Of a DNA stretch of 64,000 nt, positions 24,124 to 32,014 are shown piece by piece (within the stretch, counting starts at the first letter, position 1; each line of letters opens with the position of its first letter). The translations under genes and the position numbers were made by a program. Under the pieces are notes generated by a model. The model had not been told where the DNA came from. It saw nothing but the letters and a program-made list of their open reading frames with translations, and did no database searches. The DNA lies in NCBI GenBank assembly GCA_015056365.1, contig SVGM01000009.1, forward strand, positions 83,782 to 147,781. Reading direction: 5' to 3'. Source of the stretch: Clostridiales bacterium (lineage in GTDB: Bacteria > Bacillota > Clostridia > Christensenellales > Aristaeellaceae).

Positions 24124-25605
24124 TTAGCCTATCTCCACCACTCCCGTGCAGATTTTATCCAAAAACATACGGTCGTGCTCCACAATTAGCAGCGTAGGTG
24201 CATACTCAAGGATCAATTCCTCCACCTGACGTCTGCTCAGCACATCAATGTAATTCAGGGGTTCATCCCATACATACAGGTGGGCTGGCTTGCACAAACC
24301 TGCCGCCAGCAGCACCTTCTTCTTCTGCCCCTGGGAGAAGTACTCCAGCGGCCTGTCGAACTGCTCCCGACTCAGGCCCATGTTGCGCAGAATAGCCTTC
24401 AGCAGTGTTTCGTCCAGCTGGTTGGCGGCGATGAACTGGCTCATGCTGCCCCGCAGCCCTTCTGTGGACTGGGGCACATAGGACACCGTCAGCCCGGAAG
24501 CAACGGAAACGCTGCCGGTGAGTGCGTTGCCTATGCCGCACAGCGCCTTGAGCACGCTGCTTTTTCCGGCGCCATTGGCCCCCATCAGCGCCAGTCTGTC
24601 ACCCTGCCGAAGCTCAAAGCGGATGCCGTCACAAACGGTGCGCTCGCCGTAGCGGATCGCGCCGTCCTGTACGCTGACCAGTGTCTGCTTGGGGTGACGC
24701 AGGGTGGTTAGCTTCAATTCCCCCACCTGCTCCACGTTCTTGAGCAGCTTGCTTTTCTCCGCCATTTCCTTTTCCCGGCGGCGGACAATACTTTTCGCGC
24801 GTTTCATCATCGCCGCGCTGCGTGCGCCCACATAACCGCGATCCAGCGCCGCCACCTGGCTTTCTGCCACATGGAACTTGCCCTTCTCCGCGTTGGCACT
24901 CCATGCAGCGGCCCGGCGCGCGCTTTGTCCCAGCCTGGCGATATCCTTACGTAGGGTCTCGTTCTGGGCTGCCTCGCTCTCGTTCTGCAGGTCAAAGGCC
25001 TGCTCCCAGGTATCGTAATCCCCCTGCATCACAGTAATCTTGGCCCGTTCCATGGCCATTACATGATCGATGCAGCGGTTTAAGAAGTCACGGTCATGGC
25101 TGACCAGCAAAAAGCCGTCCTTTCGGCTGAGATAGTCCGCCACTTGCTGACGGCCGTGCAGGTCCAGGTGATTGGTGGGCTCGTCGATAAGCGGATATAC
25201 GTCGTCCCTGGCAAACAGCGCGCACAGCTGCGCCTTGGTCTGCTCGCCGTTGCTCAAGGTGGAAAACGGCCTTTCCAATGCCTCTTCGCTGCCGAAGAGC
25301 TGGTTCCATTCGCAGATGAAGCGCCAGTCTTCGGTATCCGGCGCAGCCTGGCGCATGACCTCCATGGTGGTCATGCCGGGATCCTTCACCGGAAAGGGAA
25401 AATACACCGCGCTCAGGGGCATATGAATGCGCCCGCTGCTGTCCAGTTCTCCGCTGAGCAGGCGCAAAAGCGTGGTCTTGCCACGGCCGTTGCGACCGGT
25501 AAGTCCCAGCCGCCAGGTGCTGTCCAGACGGGCCGTCAGGTCCTCAAACACCGGATCGGCGCTGCCGTCGTAGGTATAAGTCAAATGTTGAATGGTGATG
25601 TTCAT
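24124..25605 (-). CDS. Lsa-like ABC-F ribosomal protection ATPase
   Basis: A 493-residue soluble protein with two ABC ATPase domains and no membrane segment, the ABC-F layout. It opens NITIQHLTYTYDGSADPVFEDL, typical of the Lsa group that dislodges lincosamides, streptogramins A or pleuromutilins from the ribosome. Walker A motifs are GRNGRGKTTLLRL and GANGAGKSSVLKAL; signature motifs are LSNGEQTK and FSQGQKKKV; Walker B is PLIDEPTNHLD and YVWDEPLNYID (the second Walker B region departs from the usual THxD). A charged interdomain linker (about residues 195-300) is the antibiotic-resistance arm. The ATG at 25605 follows AAGGAGGT; the longer frame reads into the leader terminator. The leader argues for drug-induced expression. 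Confidence 0.88.
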   Translation of the reverse strand: MNITIQHLTYTYDGSADPVFEDLTARLDSTWRLGLTGRNGRGKTTLLRLLSGELDSSGRIHMPLSAVYFPFPVKDPGMTTMEVMRQAAPDTEDWRFICEWNQLFGSEEALERPFSTLSNGEQTKAQLCALFARDDVYPLIDEPTNHLDLHGRQQVADYLSRKDGFLLVSHDRDFLNRCIDHVMAMERAKITVMQGDYDTWEQAFDLQNESEAAQNETLRKDIARLGQSARRAAAWSANAEKGKFHVAESQVAALDRGYVGARSAAMMKRAKSIVRRREKEMAEKSKLLKNVEQVGELKLTTLRHPKQTLVSVQDGAIRYGERTVCDGIRFELRQGDRLALMGANGAGKSSVLKALCGIGNALTGSVSVASGLTVSYVPQSTEGLRGSMSQFIAANQLDETLLKAILRNMGLSREQFDRPLEYFSQGQKKKVLLAAGLCKPAHLYVWDEPLNYIDVLSRRQVEELILEYAPTLLIVEHDRMFLDKICTGVVEIG

Positions 25606-25655
25606 TGGGCATACCTCCTTGGGAAAAACCAAAGGGGACAGCATTTTTCCACAGC

Positions 25656-25685
25656 AAAAAAACGAAGCCCACTGATGCGCTTCTC
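25656..25685 (-). terminator. Leader (attenuation) terminator before ABC-F gene
   Basis: On the minus strand: stem GAAGC(G)CA / TG(G)GCTTC with a TCAG loop (25683-25664), followed by G and seven T. It sits about 60 bases upstream of the ABC-F start, so it must be overcome for expression. Confidence 0.75.
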
Positions 25686-25772
25686 CTCCCGCCATGGCAA
25701 GCCAACAAACCGCCCGTTTCCCGGCGGCGTTTGCTTACACTCTCCCCTTCATGAGTTCAGGGTGCGGCAGGA

Positions 25773-25784
25773 TTATTTGCGCAT
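25773..25784 (-). CDS. Three-codon upstream ORF (Met-Arg-Lys)
   Basis: ATG CGC AAA TAA on the minus strand with GGAG (25796-25793) eight bases upstream, an ideal start. It is about 50 bases from the predicted transcript start. Its first codons are complementary to the left arm and loop of the leader terminator. An overlapping 16-codon frame from 25808 lacks a ribosome-binding site. Confidence 0.5.
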   Translation of the reverse strand: MRK

Positions 25785-25841
25785 CTTTTCAGCTCCGTTT
25801 CTATCATCAAAATCAATTCGCGCCCATAGAAGCGCTGGCTT

Positions 25842-25871
25842 ATTGTAGCACGGCAGGAAGGAAAAAGTCAA
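25842..25871 (-). promoter_or_regulatory. Promoter of ABC-F gene
   Basis: On the minus strand: TTGACT (25871-25866), an 18-base spacer and TACAAT (25847-25842), with an upstream TG (extended -10). It begins right after the cobO stop. Confidence 0.75.
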
Positions 25872-25878
25872 TCCTGCA

Positions 25879-26403
25879 TTACCATTCCACGCCAGGACGC
25901 GCCTCAAGCCCCTGATCGTAGGGGTGGCGGAGCTTGCGGATCTCGCTGAGATAGTCCGCCTGCTCCCTGAGGGACTGGGGCGCGGAATAGCCGGTGACCA
26001 CCACCTCGCCCAGAGAAAGCCCTGTGCGGATCAGCTGCCACATGGTCTCCTCTTCCACAAGGCCAAGCTGTACCGCCATGGCCAACTCGTCAAAGATCAT
26101 CAGCTGCGGCTTCTCGGCATTGAGCCTGTCCAGCAGTTCCCCGGCACTTCGCCGGTGGGCGGCTTTGGCAGCCTCCAGCTCCTCCGGGGACAGCTGCCAG
26201 GTGAAACCCTCCAGCTTTGCCCCATCAAAAACGTAGGCATTGCCAAAAGTCCTGAGGGCATTCAGCTCGCCGGATTGACCATCCTTGACAAACTGCGCGA
26301 CCAGCACCCGCTGGCCGTGACCCAGTCCGCGCAGCGCCAACCCCATGGCGGCAGTGGTTTTTCCCTTGCCATCCCCGGTATAGAGATGCAGCTTATGTTC
26401 CAT
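25879..26403 (-). CDS. cobO: Cob(I)yrinic acid a,c-diamide adenosyltransferase (CobO/BtuR type)
   Basis: A 174-residue P-loop enzyme that transfers adenosyl from ATP to cob(I)alamin or corrinoid precursors, giving adenosylcobalamin. Visible features are the Walker A GDGKGKTTAAMGLALR, LVAQFVKDGQSGE, the Walker-B-like LMIFDELAMAVQLGLV and the C-terminal VVVTGYSAPQSLREQADYLSEIR. Length is normal. The start at 26403 follows AAAGGAGGAG. It is divergent from the riboswitch-controlled B12 uptake operon, so it works on the imported cofactor. It shows no riboswitch of its own. Confidence 0.92.
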   Translation of the reverse strand: MEHKLHLYTGDGKGKTTAAMGLALRGLGHGQRVLVAQFVKDGQSGELNALRTFGNAYVFDGAKLEGFTWQLSPEELEAAKAAHRRSAGELLDRLNAEKPQLMIFDELAMAVQLGLVEEETMWQLIRTGLSLGEVVVTGYSAPQSLREQADYLSEIRKLRHPYDQGLEARPGVEW

Positions 26404-26486
26404 GCTGTCTCCTCCTTTGTTGCGGCATGGTTATGCTTATTCGGGATGCAGGATCTCGTTCCCTGCCAAGGACGGTTGTTTTCGGC

Positions 26487-26515
26487 TTGTGCATTTCCAT
26501 CCGCTCTGCTATACT
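26487..26515 (+). promoter_or_regulatory. Promoter of btuFCD operon
   Basis: TTGTGC (26487-26492), a 17-base spacer and TATACT (26510-26515), 25 bases before the riboswitch. Confidence 0.65.
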
Positions 26516-26540
26516 CAATAACGGAACCTAACCAGAACAG

Positions 26541-26710
26541 CATCTGCAAAGCGCGGCCATGCCGCAGGAACAGGGGTGAGAGTCCCCGACAGTGACGCTG
26601 CTGTGTAGAGCGATGTCCGACCCCCGCGCGAAAGCGCAGCCATTGGGCTTCGGCCTGAGAAGGCGGGCAAGGGCGCCTGAGCTCCAAGTCAGAATACGGC
26701 TTTGCAGATG
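26541..26710 (+). promoter_or_regulatory. Cobalamin riboswitch
   Basis: A 12-bp outer stem (26541-26552 with 26699-26710) encloses conserved cobalamin-aptamer blocks: GCCGCAGGAACAGGGG, GTGAGAGTCCCCGACAGTG, a B12-box-like AGCCATTGG and the 3' AAGTCAGAATACGGC. A terminator follows at 26740-26765. It precedes a B12-type ABC importer, which fits feedback repression by cobalamin. Confidence 0.88.
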
Positions 26711-26739
26711 GGCACAGAATACGCCTTCGATCCAAGGGC

Positions 26740-26765
26740 GGTGTTGCCGTGTGCAGCGCCTTTTT
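26740..26765 (+). terminator. Riboswitch expression-platform terminator
   Basis: An 8-bp stem (26740-26747 with 26753-26760) with a CGTGT loop, followed by TTTTT, 30 bases past the aptamer. A second 9-bp hairpin (26779-26787 with 26799-26807) follows and ends in TTGTGCGTTT, possibly a backup. Confidence 0.75.
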
Positions 26766-26860
26766 GGCATGCACAGGTACGCCGTACGGCCTTTCGCTGT
26801 GCGGCGTTTGTGCGTTTCCGGCCAGTTTTCCAAGAAAACATCGAAAGGTAGGAATCCGCA

Positions 26861-27787
26861 ATGAAATGGTTCATCAAATGTTTCTGTCTTCTCATGACAA
26901 TGGTGCTGCTGTGCAGCGCCGCGCTGGCAGCTCCCCCTGCCGCAGACCGTGCAGGCAACCCCATCCAGGTGCCTGCACAGGTCAACCGCATCGTATCCCT
27001 CGCCCCTGCCACTACGCAGATCCTGGATGCCCTGGGGTTGCTGGACAAGGTGGTGGGCGTGGATACCCAGACTCCGCTGTATGTGGCGGGCGTGGAGCAT
27101 CTGCCCCAGTTTGACCTGATGTCCCCCGACATTGAGGCGATTGCAGCGCTGGAACCCGACATTCTCTTTGCCTCCGGCATGAGCTACCTGGACGGCAACC
27201 CCTTCCAGCTTTTGATGGATATGGGCGTTTGTGTAGTGGATATCCCCTCTGCAGACAGCATCGCCGGCATCTGCGACGATATCCTCTTCACCGCCGGCTG
27301 CCTTGGCATGGACGCCCAGGGGCAGGCCATCGTGGACGACATGCTGGCGAAGATTGACGCGCTGGCTGCCATCGGTGGCTCCATCGAAACCAAAAAGACC
27401 GTGCTGTTCGAGATCGGCGCGCTGCCCTACATCTACAGCTTCGGGCAGGGTACCTTCCTTCATGAGATGCTCACGCTGCTGGGCGCGGAAAACGTGCTGG
27501 GCGGGCAAAGCGGCTGGCTTGCCGTTAGTGAAGAGCACGCCGTAGCCGCCAATCCTGACGTGATCCTGACCAATGTCAACTACATCGAGGATTCCGTGGG
27601 CGAGATCCTGGCACGGCCCGGCTGGGAAAACGTCACCGCCATCAGCACCGGCAACGTCTTCTACATCGACAACGGCGCCAGCTCCCTGCCCAGCCATCAC
27701 ATCGTGGACGCCATGATCCAGATGGCTGTCGCCCTCTACCCCGACGCCTTCGCGGACGATGCAGCTTTACCTGCCGACGCGACCTGA
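26861..27787 (+). CDS. btuF: Cobalamin ABC transporter substrate-binding protein (BtuF-like)
   Basis: A 308-residue exported protein of the helical-backbone (type III) binding-protein class. A signal peptide (about 1-24, MVLLCSAALAA) precedes the mature fold: RIVSLAPATTQILDALGLLDKVVGVD, ALEPDILFASGMS, and the C-lobe FEIGALPYIYSFGQGTFLHEML. VLLC before the cleavage region is not a canonical lipobox, so lipid anchoring is doubtful. The start at 26861 follows AAAGGTAGG. The upstream cobalamin riboswitch and the downstream adenosyltransferase-like gene point to corrinoid as the ligand rather than iron-siderophore. Confidence 0.87.
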   Translation: MKWFIKCFCLLMTMVLLCSAALAAPPAADRAGNPIQVPAQVNRIVSLAPATTQILDALGLLDKVVGVDTQTPLYVAGVEHLPQFDLMSPDIEAIAALEPDILFASGMSYLDGNPFQLLMDMGVCVVDIPSADSIAGICDDILFTAGCLGMDAQGQAIVDDMLAKIDALAAIGGSIETKKTVLFEIGALPYIYSFGQGTFLHEMLTLLGAENVLGGQSGWLAVSEEHAVAANPDVILTNVNYIEDSVGEILARPGWENVTAISTGNVFYIDNGASSLPSHHIVDAMIQMAVALYPDAFADDAALPADAT

Positions 27788-27795
27788 TATCACCC

Positions 27796-28821
27796 ATGAA
27801 AAACAAAGTCAAGTTTCTTCTGTTCCTTGCGTCCGCGCTTGCCGCGCTGGCGCTAGGCGTGTGCATCGGCAGCAGCCGTATTCCATTGGGTACGGTGCTG
27901 TCGGTGCTGAGCCACAAGCTCTTTGGTACAGCCCTGCCTGAAAGCGTCACCGGCGTAACGGCTTCCATTGTGTGGAGCATCCGCTTCCCCCGCGCCGTGA
28001 TGGCCTTTCTCATCGGCGCGGCGCTGTCCGCCAGCGGCACGGTGATGCAGTCCGTACTGCGCAACCCGTTGGCCTCCTCCTACACCCTGGGCGTTTCCTC
28101 CGGAGCGTCCCTGCTGGCTGCGGTGGTGCTGGTCACCGGGTTCTCCCTGCCGGTCATCGGTTCCTATACACTGCCCTTCCTTGGCTTCATCGGCGGTCTG
28201 GGTACGGTGTTCCTCGCCATGGCGCTGAGTATGCGCTTTGACCGGGGCATGGAAAACCACACCATCATTCTGGTGGGCATGGTGCTATCCCTGTTCGTCA
28301 ATGCTCTGCTCACGCTGGTGACCGCCCTGTCCTCGGAACGGCTGAGCCAGCTGATCTTCTGGCAGATGGGCAGTTTTTCCGGCGAAACGTGGCAGAACTG
28401 CGGGCTGGTGCTGACGGTACTTGCCTTGGGGCTGTGCATCCTGCAGCGGTATGCCCGTGAGATGGATCTGATGACCTTCGGCGAGGAACAGGCGCTGTCC
28501 GCTGGTGTGGAGATGCGACGGGTCAAGCTGATTCTGATCGCCCTCTCCGCGCTGCTCACCGGCACCGCGGTCTCCCTTGTGGGCGTGATCGGCTTCGTTG
28601 ACCTGATCGCCCCCCACATCATCCGCCGGCTGTTCGGTTCCAATCACCGGCTGGTAACGCCCATGGCTGCGCTGTTCGGCGGCACGTTCATGGTGCTTGC
28701 GGACCTGCTGGCCCGCACGATCCTCTCGCCATTGGAGCTACCCGTGGGCGCTGTGACCGCGCTGATCGGCGCGCCCTTCTTTGCCTGGGTTTACTTCCAC
28801 AGAAAGCGGGGTGCTGCCTGA
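27796..28821 (+). CDS. btuC: Cobalamin ABC transporter permease (BtuC/FecCD family)
   Basis: A 341-residue permease with about ten membrane helices. FecCD-family hallmarks are present: WSIRFPRAVMAFLIGAALSASGTVMQ, NPLASSYTLGVSSGA, and the coupling region VGVIGFVDLIAPHIIRRLFG that contacts the ATPase. Length is typical. It begins eight bases after the btuF stop with no clear ribosome-binding site, so translation probably depends on btuF. Its TGA overlaps the btuD ATG. Confidence 0.92.
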   Translation: MKNKVKFLLFLASALAALALGVCIGSSRIPLGTVLSVLSHKLFGTALPESVTGVTASIVWSIRFPRAVMAFLIGAALSASGTVMQSVLRNPLASSYTLGVSSGASLLAAVVLVTGFSLPVIGSYTLPFLGFIGGLGTVFLAMALSMRFDRGMENHTIILVGMVLSLFVNALLTLVTALSSERLSQLIFWQMGSFSGETWQNCGLVLTVLALGLCILQRYAREMDLMTFGEEQALSAGVEMRRVKLILIALSALLTGTAVSLVGVIGFVDLIAPHIIRRLFGSNHRLVTPMAALFGGTFMVLADLLARTILSPLELPVGAVTALIGAPFFAWVYFHRKRGAA

Positions 28822-29588
28822 TGCTGAGCCTTCACAACATTTGCGCGGGCTATGGAAGCACCCGGGTGCTCCACGGCATCACCTTCGATTTCCTTCCCGG
28901 ACAGAATTACTGCATCCTGGGCCCCAATGGCTGCGGCAAAACCACGCTGATCCGCGCCATGGCAGGACTGATCCCTTCCGAGGGAGAGATCATTCTCCAT
29001 GGGCAGAGCATCCGCCAGATGAAGCGCCGCCAGCTGGCAGCCAGCATGGCGGTGATGAGTCAGGCCACCCAGATCTACTTCCCCTATACCGTCTACGATA
29101 CCGTTATGCTGGGCCGCTATCAGCACATGAGCCGTCGCCTGTTTTCCGCGCCTGATGCGCAGGATCGGCAAAAAGTGGAGGAATGCCTGGAGCAAGTTCG
29201 GCTGAGCGATCTTCGTCACAAGCCCATCGATCAGCTGTCCGGCGGCCAACGGCAGCGGGTGTTCCTGGCGCAGGCGCTGGCCCAGGATCCGGAGATCATC
29301 CTGCTGGACGAGCCCACCAACCACTTGGATCTGCGCCACCAGATCGAACTGATCGACTACCTGCGCCGCTGGTCCTCCGACGGTCAGCACACGGTGATCG
29401 GTGTACTGCACGACGTGAATCTGGCCCTACAGCTCACCGACCATGTGCTGTTTATGAAGGACGGACAGATCGTCCGTCACGGCCTTTTCCACGAAACAGC
29501 GGACGCCGCCTTCCTACGCCAGTTGTACGACGCGGACATCGCGGGATTTATGCAAACATCCTTTGACAGATGGAGGAACATCAAATGA
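28821..29588 (+). CDS. btuD: Cobalamin ABC transporter ATP-binding protein (BtuD-like)
   Basis: A 255-residue ABC ATPase of the FepC/BtuD type. Walker A is GPNGCGKTTLIRAM, the Q-loop region is MSQATQIYFPYTVYDTVMLG, the signature is LSGGQRQRVFLAQAL, Walker B is EIILLDEPTNHLD, and the switch His is in GVLHDVNLALQ. It powers the BtuC permease. The start codon overlaps the btuC stop (TGATG) and its stop overlaps the next gene (ATGA), so all four genes of the operon are tightly coupled. Confidence 0.93.
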   Translation: MLSLHNICAGYGSTRVLHGITFDFLPGQNYCILGPNGCGKTTLIRAMAGLIPSEGEIILHGQSIRQMKRRQLAASMAVMSQATQIYFPYTVYDTVMLGRYQHMSRRLFSAPDAQDRQKVEECLEQVRLSDLRHKPIDQLSGGQRQRVFLAQALAQDPEIILLDEPTNHLDLRHQIELIDYLRRWSSDGQHTVIGVLHDVNLALQLTDHVLFMKDGQIVRHGLFHETADAAFLRQLYDADIAGFMQTSFDRWRNIK

Positions 29589-30100
29589 AGCCCTATCGAA
29601 GCCCATACGAAGCCTATCCCTTCCTTTCCGATCCCGGAGAGGATCAGCGCTGCGATTTTGAGATTATGACAGACCGCATTGCCAGCGCTGCCGGCCTGCT
29701 GGCGTCCCTGTGCCCTGAGCGACGGGAAGAACTTCTGCGCATTGACGAGCTGGTGTACCACGCCAACCCCACCCTGCGCACCTTCCTGAGCATCACAGAG
29801 GACGAAGTGACCTGGCTGAAAGAGCTTGTGGACACCCTGGCCAAGGAAACCGCCGGGCTGTGTCATGTGTTTGTACTGCCCGCCGGAACGCCCCGCGCCT
29901 GTGCAGCGCACCTGCTGCGCACGGAAACCAAACAGCTGGTACGCCTGATTTACCGCCACATGGAGCAGTCCTCTGAGGTGCCGCCGCTGCTGATCGACTT
30001 TGCCAATCTGCTCTCCGGCTACTTCTTCCATCTGGCCCTTTGGCTGAATCATCAGGACGGTTTTGAAGAGATCCCCTTCGTCAGCCGCAACTACCGCTGA
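29585..30100 (+). CDS. Divergent PduO-like cobalamin adenosyltransferase-domain protein
   Basis: A 171-residue protein, last gene of the cobalamin operon. Its C-terminal half aligns by eye with the PduO/MMAB adenosyltransferase core: VFVLPAGTPRACAAHLLRTETKQLVRLI corresponds to the family's FVLPGG...LHLARTVCRRAER, and LLIDFANLLSGYFFHLALWLN to ...YLNRLSDLLFVLAR. The usual N-terminal ATP loop (TGDDG type) is missing and the Arg of RLSD is replaced by Leu, so catalytic activity is doubtful. It may be a cobalamin-binding or delivery protein. ATG at 29585 follows GGAGGAA and overlaps the btuD stop. Operon context supports a corrinoid role. Confidence 0.65.
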   Translation: MKPYRSPYEAYPFLSDPGEDQRCDFEIMTDRIASAAGLLASLCPERREELLRIDELVYHANPTLRTFLSITEDEVTWLKELVDTLAKETAGLCHVFVLPAGTPRACAAHLLRTETKQLVRLIYRHMEQSSEVPPLLIDFANLLSGYFFHLALWLNHQDGFEEIPFVSRNYR

Positions 30101-30110
30101 CCCACGCGCC

Positions 30111-30150
30111 AAAACAGCCCTCGAAACCCGCAGGTCTCAAGGGCTGTTTT
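30111..30150. terminator. Bidirectional terminator
   Basis: An 11-bp stem (30111-30121 with 30140-30150) starting with AAAA and ending with TTTT, between the cobalamin operon and the convergent EamA transporter gene. Confidence 0.85.
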
Positions 30151-30167
30151 GTTTTGTCTTTCATTGC

Positions 30168-31085
30168 TCATCCGGCCTTTTGCACGCCCCAGATGCCCAC
30201 CACGATAATCACCGAGGCAAGCAGCGATACCACCCCGAAGGGCTCGCCCAGGAAAACCACGCCTGCAAAAAGGGAGATTACCGTGGTCAGGTTGCAAAAC
30301 ACCGTGGCTTTGGCCACAGGCAGCTCCGTATTGGCATAGTTGAGCATCAAAAACGCCACGATGGAGGACAGGCAGGACAGATAAACGATCGATCCAATAA
30401 ACGCAGGGCTGCCCAGAGGCGCCGTCAGCTGCTGCCACTGGCCGCCGCACTTGGCCGCCGCCATCACGGTAAACACCACCGCGCCTACCAGCATCATCAC
30501 ATACGTGCGTTCCAGCGCCGAGAAACGATCCGAGATCTTGCGGCTCAAAAGGTTAAACACCACCGCCGACAGCACCGCCCCCAGCAGCAGAATCACGCCC
30601 AGCGGCTGCACCTCGCCCTGCGCGCTTTGCTGCAGCGTCATCAGCACCACGCCAGCGATGGACATGAGCGCATACAACACCTGCGCCAGCCTTGGGATCT
30701 CCCGGAGAAACAGTGCGCCGAAAGCCAGCGCGGCAATCGGGATCAGGGCAATGATCACGCCGGAAAAGGTGGCGTTGGTCAGGTTGATACCGTAGCTCTC
30801 GCACAGGAAATACACCACCGGCTGAAACGCCCCCAGCGCCAGCAGCGGCGCGATTTCCCGAATCTTCAGCCGAAAGCGGAGCCAGCCTTCCTGACGGGTG
30901 TGCGCCGCCCACCAGGCGACGCCGTTGATGAGCACAAAGGCCGTCGCAAACCGGTACATCAGCATCACAAACGGATGCGCCACCGTAAGCGCGATCCTGG
31001 AAAACAAAAAGCTGAAGCCGAAGATCCCGTTGCCAATGGCCGCTGCGGCAATCCCCAGGCGCGTCTTCTTTTGCATAAGGATCAT
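30168..31085 (-). CDS. EamA (DMT) family transporter
   Basis: A 305-residue drug/metabolite transporter with about ten membrane segments in two EamA repeats (residues about 10-140 and 155-300). The first repeat begins GIAAAAIGNGIFGFSFLFSR, with LMYRFATAFVLI in the second helix; the second repeat has YLSCLSSIVAFLMLNYANTEL and LFAGVVFLGEPFGVVSLLAS, a typical closing pattern. Such carriers export amino acids, nucleosides or other metabolites; the substrate is unknown. The start at 31085 has AAAGGA close upstream; an ATG three codons later is possible. Confidence 0.88.
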   Translation of the reverse strand: MILMQKKTRLGIAAAAIGNGIFGFSFLFSRIALTVAHPFVMLMYRFATAFVLINGVAWWAAHTRQEGWLRFRLKIREIAPLLALGAFQPVVYFLCESYGINLTNATFSGVIIALIPIAALAFGALFLREIPRLAQVLYALMSIAGVVLMTLQQSAQGEVQPLGVILLLGAVLSAVVFNLLSRKISDRFSALERTYVMMLVGAVVFTVMAAAKCGGQWQQLTAPLGSPAFIGSIVYLSCLSSIVAFLMLNYANTELPVAKATVFCNLTTVISLFAGVVFLGEPFGVVSLLASVIIVVGIWGVQKAG

Positions 31086-31159
31086 CTGTCCTTTCCCCGT
31101 TGATGGTCAAGTGCCAACAGGCCCGGCCAGCCATGGACTGACAGGGCCTGTTCTTCTCC

Positions 31160-31732
31160 TCACATCTCCTGTTTTTCTTCCTGCTTGCTAAAATGTGCCT
31201 TCAGCCAGCGGATCCGCTCGCTCCATACCGCCTTGCAGTCTCTGGGGAACAGGTAGCTCAGCACCAGTGCCACCAGCACACCCACCGCCGTATCAAAAAT
31301 GCGGTTGAGAGCATAGGAAACATAGCTTTCCACCGGCGTATTGAACAGCAGGATGCACAGCACCACGCCGCCGGGCTGCACCCCGCCGATCCAGAACACC
31401 TGGCAAAGCATTACCAGCAGTACCACGCCCACAAAGGTCAGCAGCACCAGCAGCAGCGTATGGTGGCCATCCGGCACAAACCCCAGATAGATCCGAAACA
31501 GCAGCATACCCAGCAAGCCGCCCACAATGGTACCGTAGAGACGGTTGCCGCCTCCATTCCGGTAGCCGTCCTCCACGTCCGTCCCCATGCCGAAGATCGC
31601 GCCGATACAGGCAAAGGCAGGGCTGCGATCCAGGAAATAGTAAATCAGAGCGCAGATGGCCGCAGCCAGCGCCGTTTTAATGGTACGCATGCCCGGTTTG
31701 TGGGGCTTGTGCAGGTTATGTCCGATATGCAT
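31160..31732 (-). CDS. FUSC/aromatic-acid-exporter-like membrane protein
   Basis: A 190-residue integral membrane protein with about six hydrophobic segments in a row: RTIKTALAAAICALIYYFLD, CIGAIFGMGTD, YGTIVGGLLGMLLFRIYL and two more, then a short basic cytoplasmic tail (LFPRDCKAVWSERIRWLKAHF). The pattern matches the membrane half of FUSC/ArAE exporters, here without the long cytoplasmic domain. The ATG at 31732 follows GGGAGG and lies about 70 bases below a promoter (31834-31806); the longer frame would include that promoter. The substrate is unknown. Confidence 0.8.
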   Translation of the reverse strand: MHIGHNLHKPHKPGMRTIKTALAAAICALIYYFLDRSPAFACIGAIFGMGTDVEDGYRNGGGNRLYGTIVGGLLGMLLFRIYLGFVPDGHHTLLLVLLTFVGVVLLVMLCQVFWIGGVQPGGVVLCILLFNTPVESYVSYALNRIFDTAVGVLVALVLSYLFPRDCKAVWSERIRWLKAHFSKQEEKQEM

Positions 31733-31805
31733 TGAGGTCAGCCTCCCGTGATGAATGGTGGTAGGCGGGCGGGACGTCCGTCGGATTGGAAAACGCAACT
31801 GTGAA

Positions 31806-31834
31806 AATATAGCATAATCATCAAGGCTTCGCAA
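31806..31834 (-). promoter_or_regulatory. Promoter of FUSC-like gene
   Basis: On the minus strand: TTGCGA (31834-31829), a 17-base spacer and TATATT (31811-31806). Confidence 0.6.
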
Positions 31835-31914
31835 CCGATTTTTGAGAAAAACAGTGCCGGTTTTGGATTTTATGTTCTTGCCATTGATATGGCGTTCCTC
31901 CCGCGTCATCGCAT

Positions 31915-31966
31915 CAAAAACGCCGTCTGCTCCGCGCAATCAGGAGCGGACGGCTATGTTTTTTGA
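31915..31966. terminator. Bidirectional terminator
   Basis: A 12-bp stem (31922-31933 with 31943-31954, one G-T pair) has AAAAA on the left and TTTTTT on the right. On the minus strand it is the likely terminator of the former symporter gene, now a remnant at 32015-32251. Confidence 0.75.
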
Positions 31967-32014
31967 CATTCAGCTTATCGCGTCTTCAACCATTCTGAAA
32001 TGTCAGATAGCAGA

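Larger units (their letters stand above)
25606..25835 (-). promoter_or_regulatory. Ribosome-mediated attenuator leader of ABC-F gene
   Basis: The 230-base leader starts at promoter 25871-25842 and holds a three-codon upstream ORF (25784-25773) and an intrinsic terminator (25685-25656). Two leader segments can pair with the left arm of that terminator: the 5' end of the transcript (25835-25828 with 25684-25677, 8 bp) and the start region of the upstream ORF (25785-25779 with 25680-25674, 7 bp). Ribosome stalling at the upstream ORF would shift these pairings. Similar leaders with tiny ORFs control lmo0919 in Listeria and vmlR in Bacillus. Confidence 0.65.
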
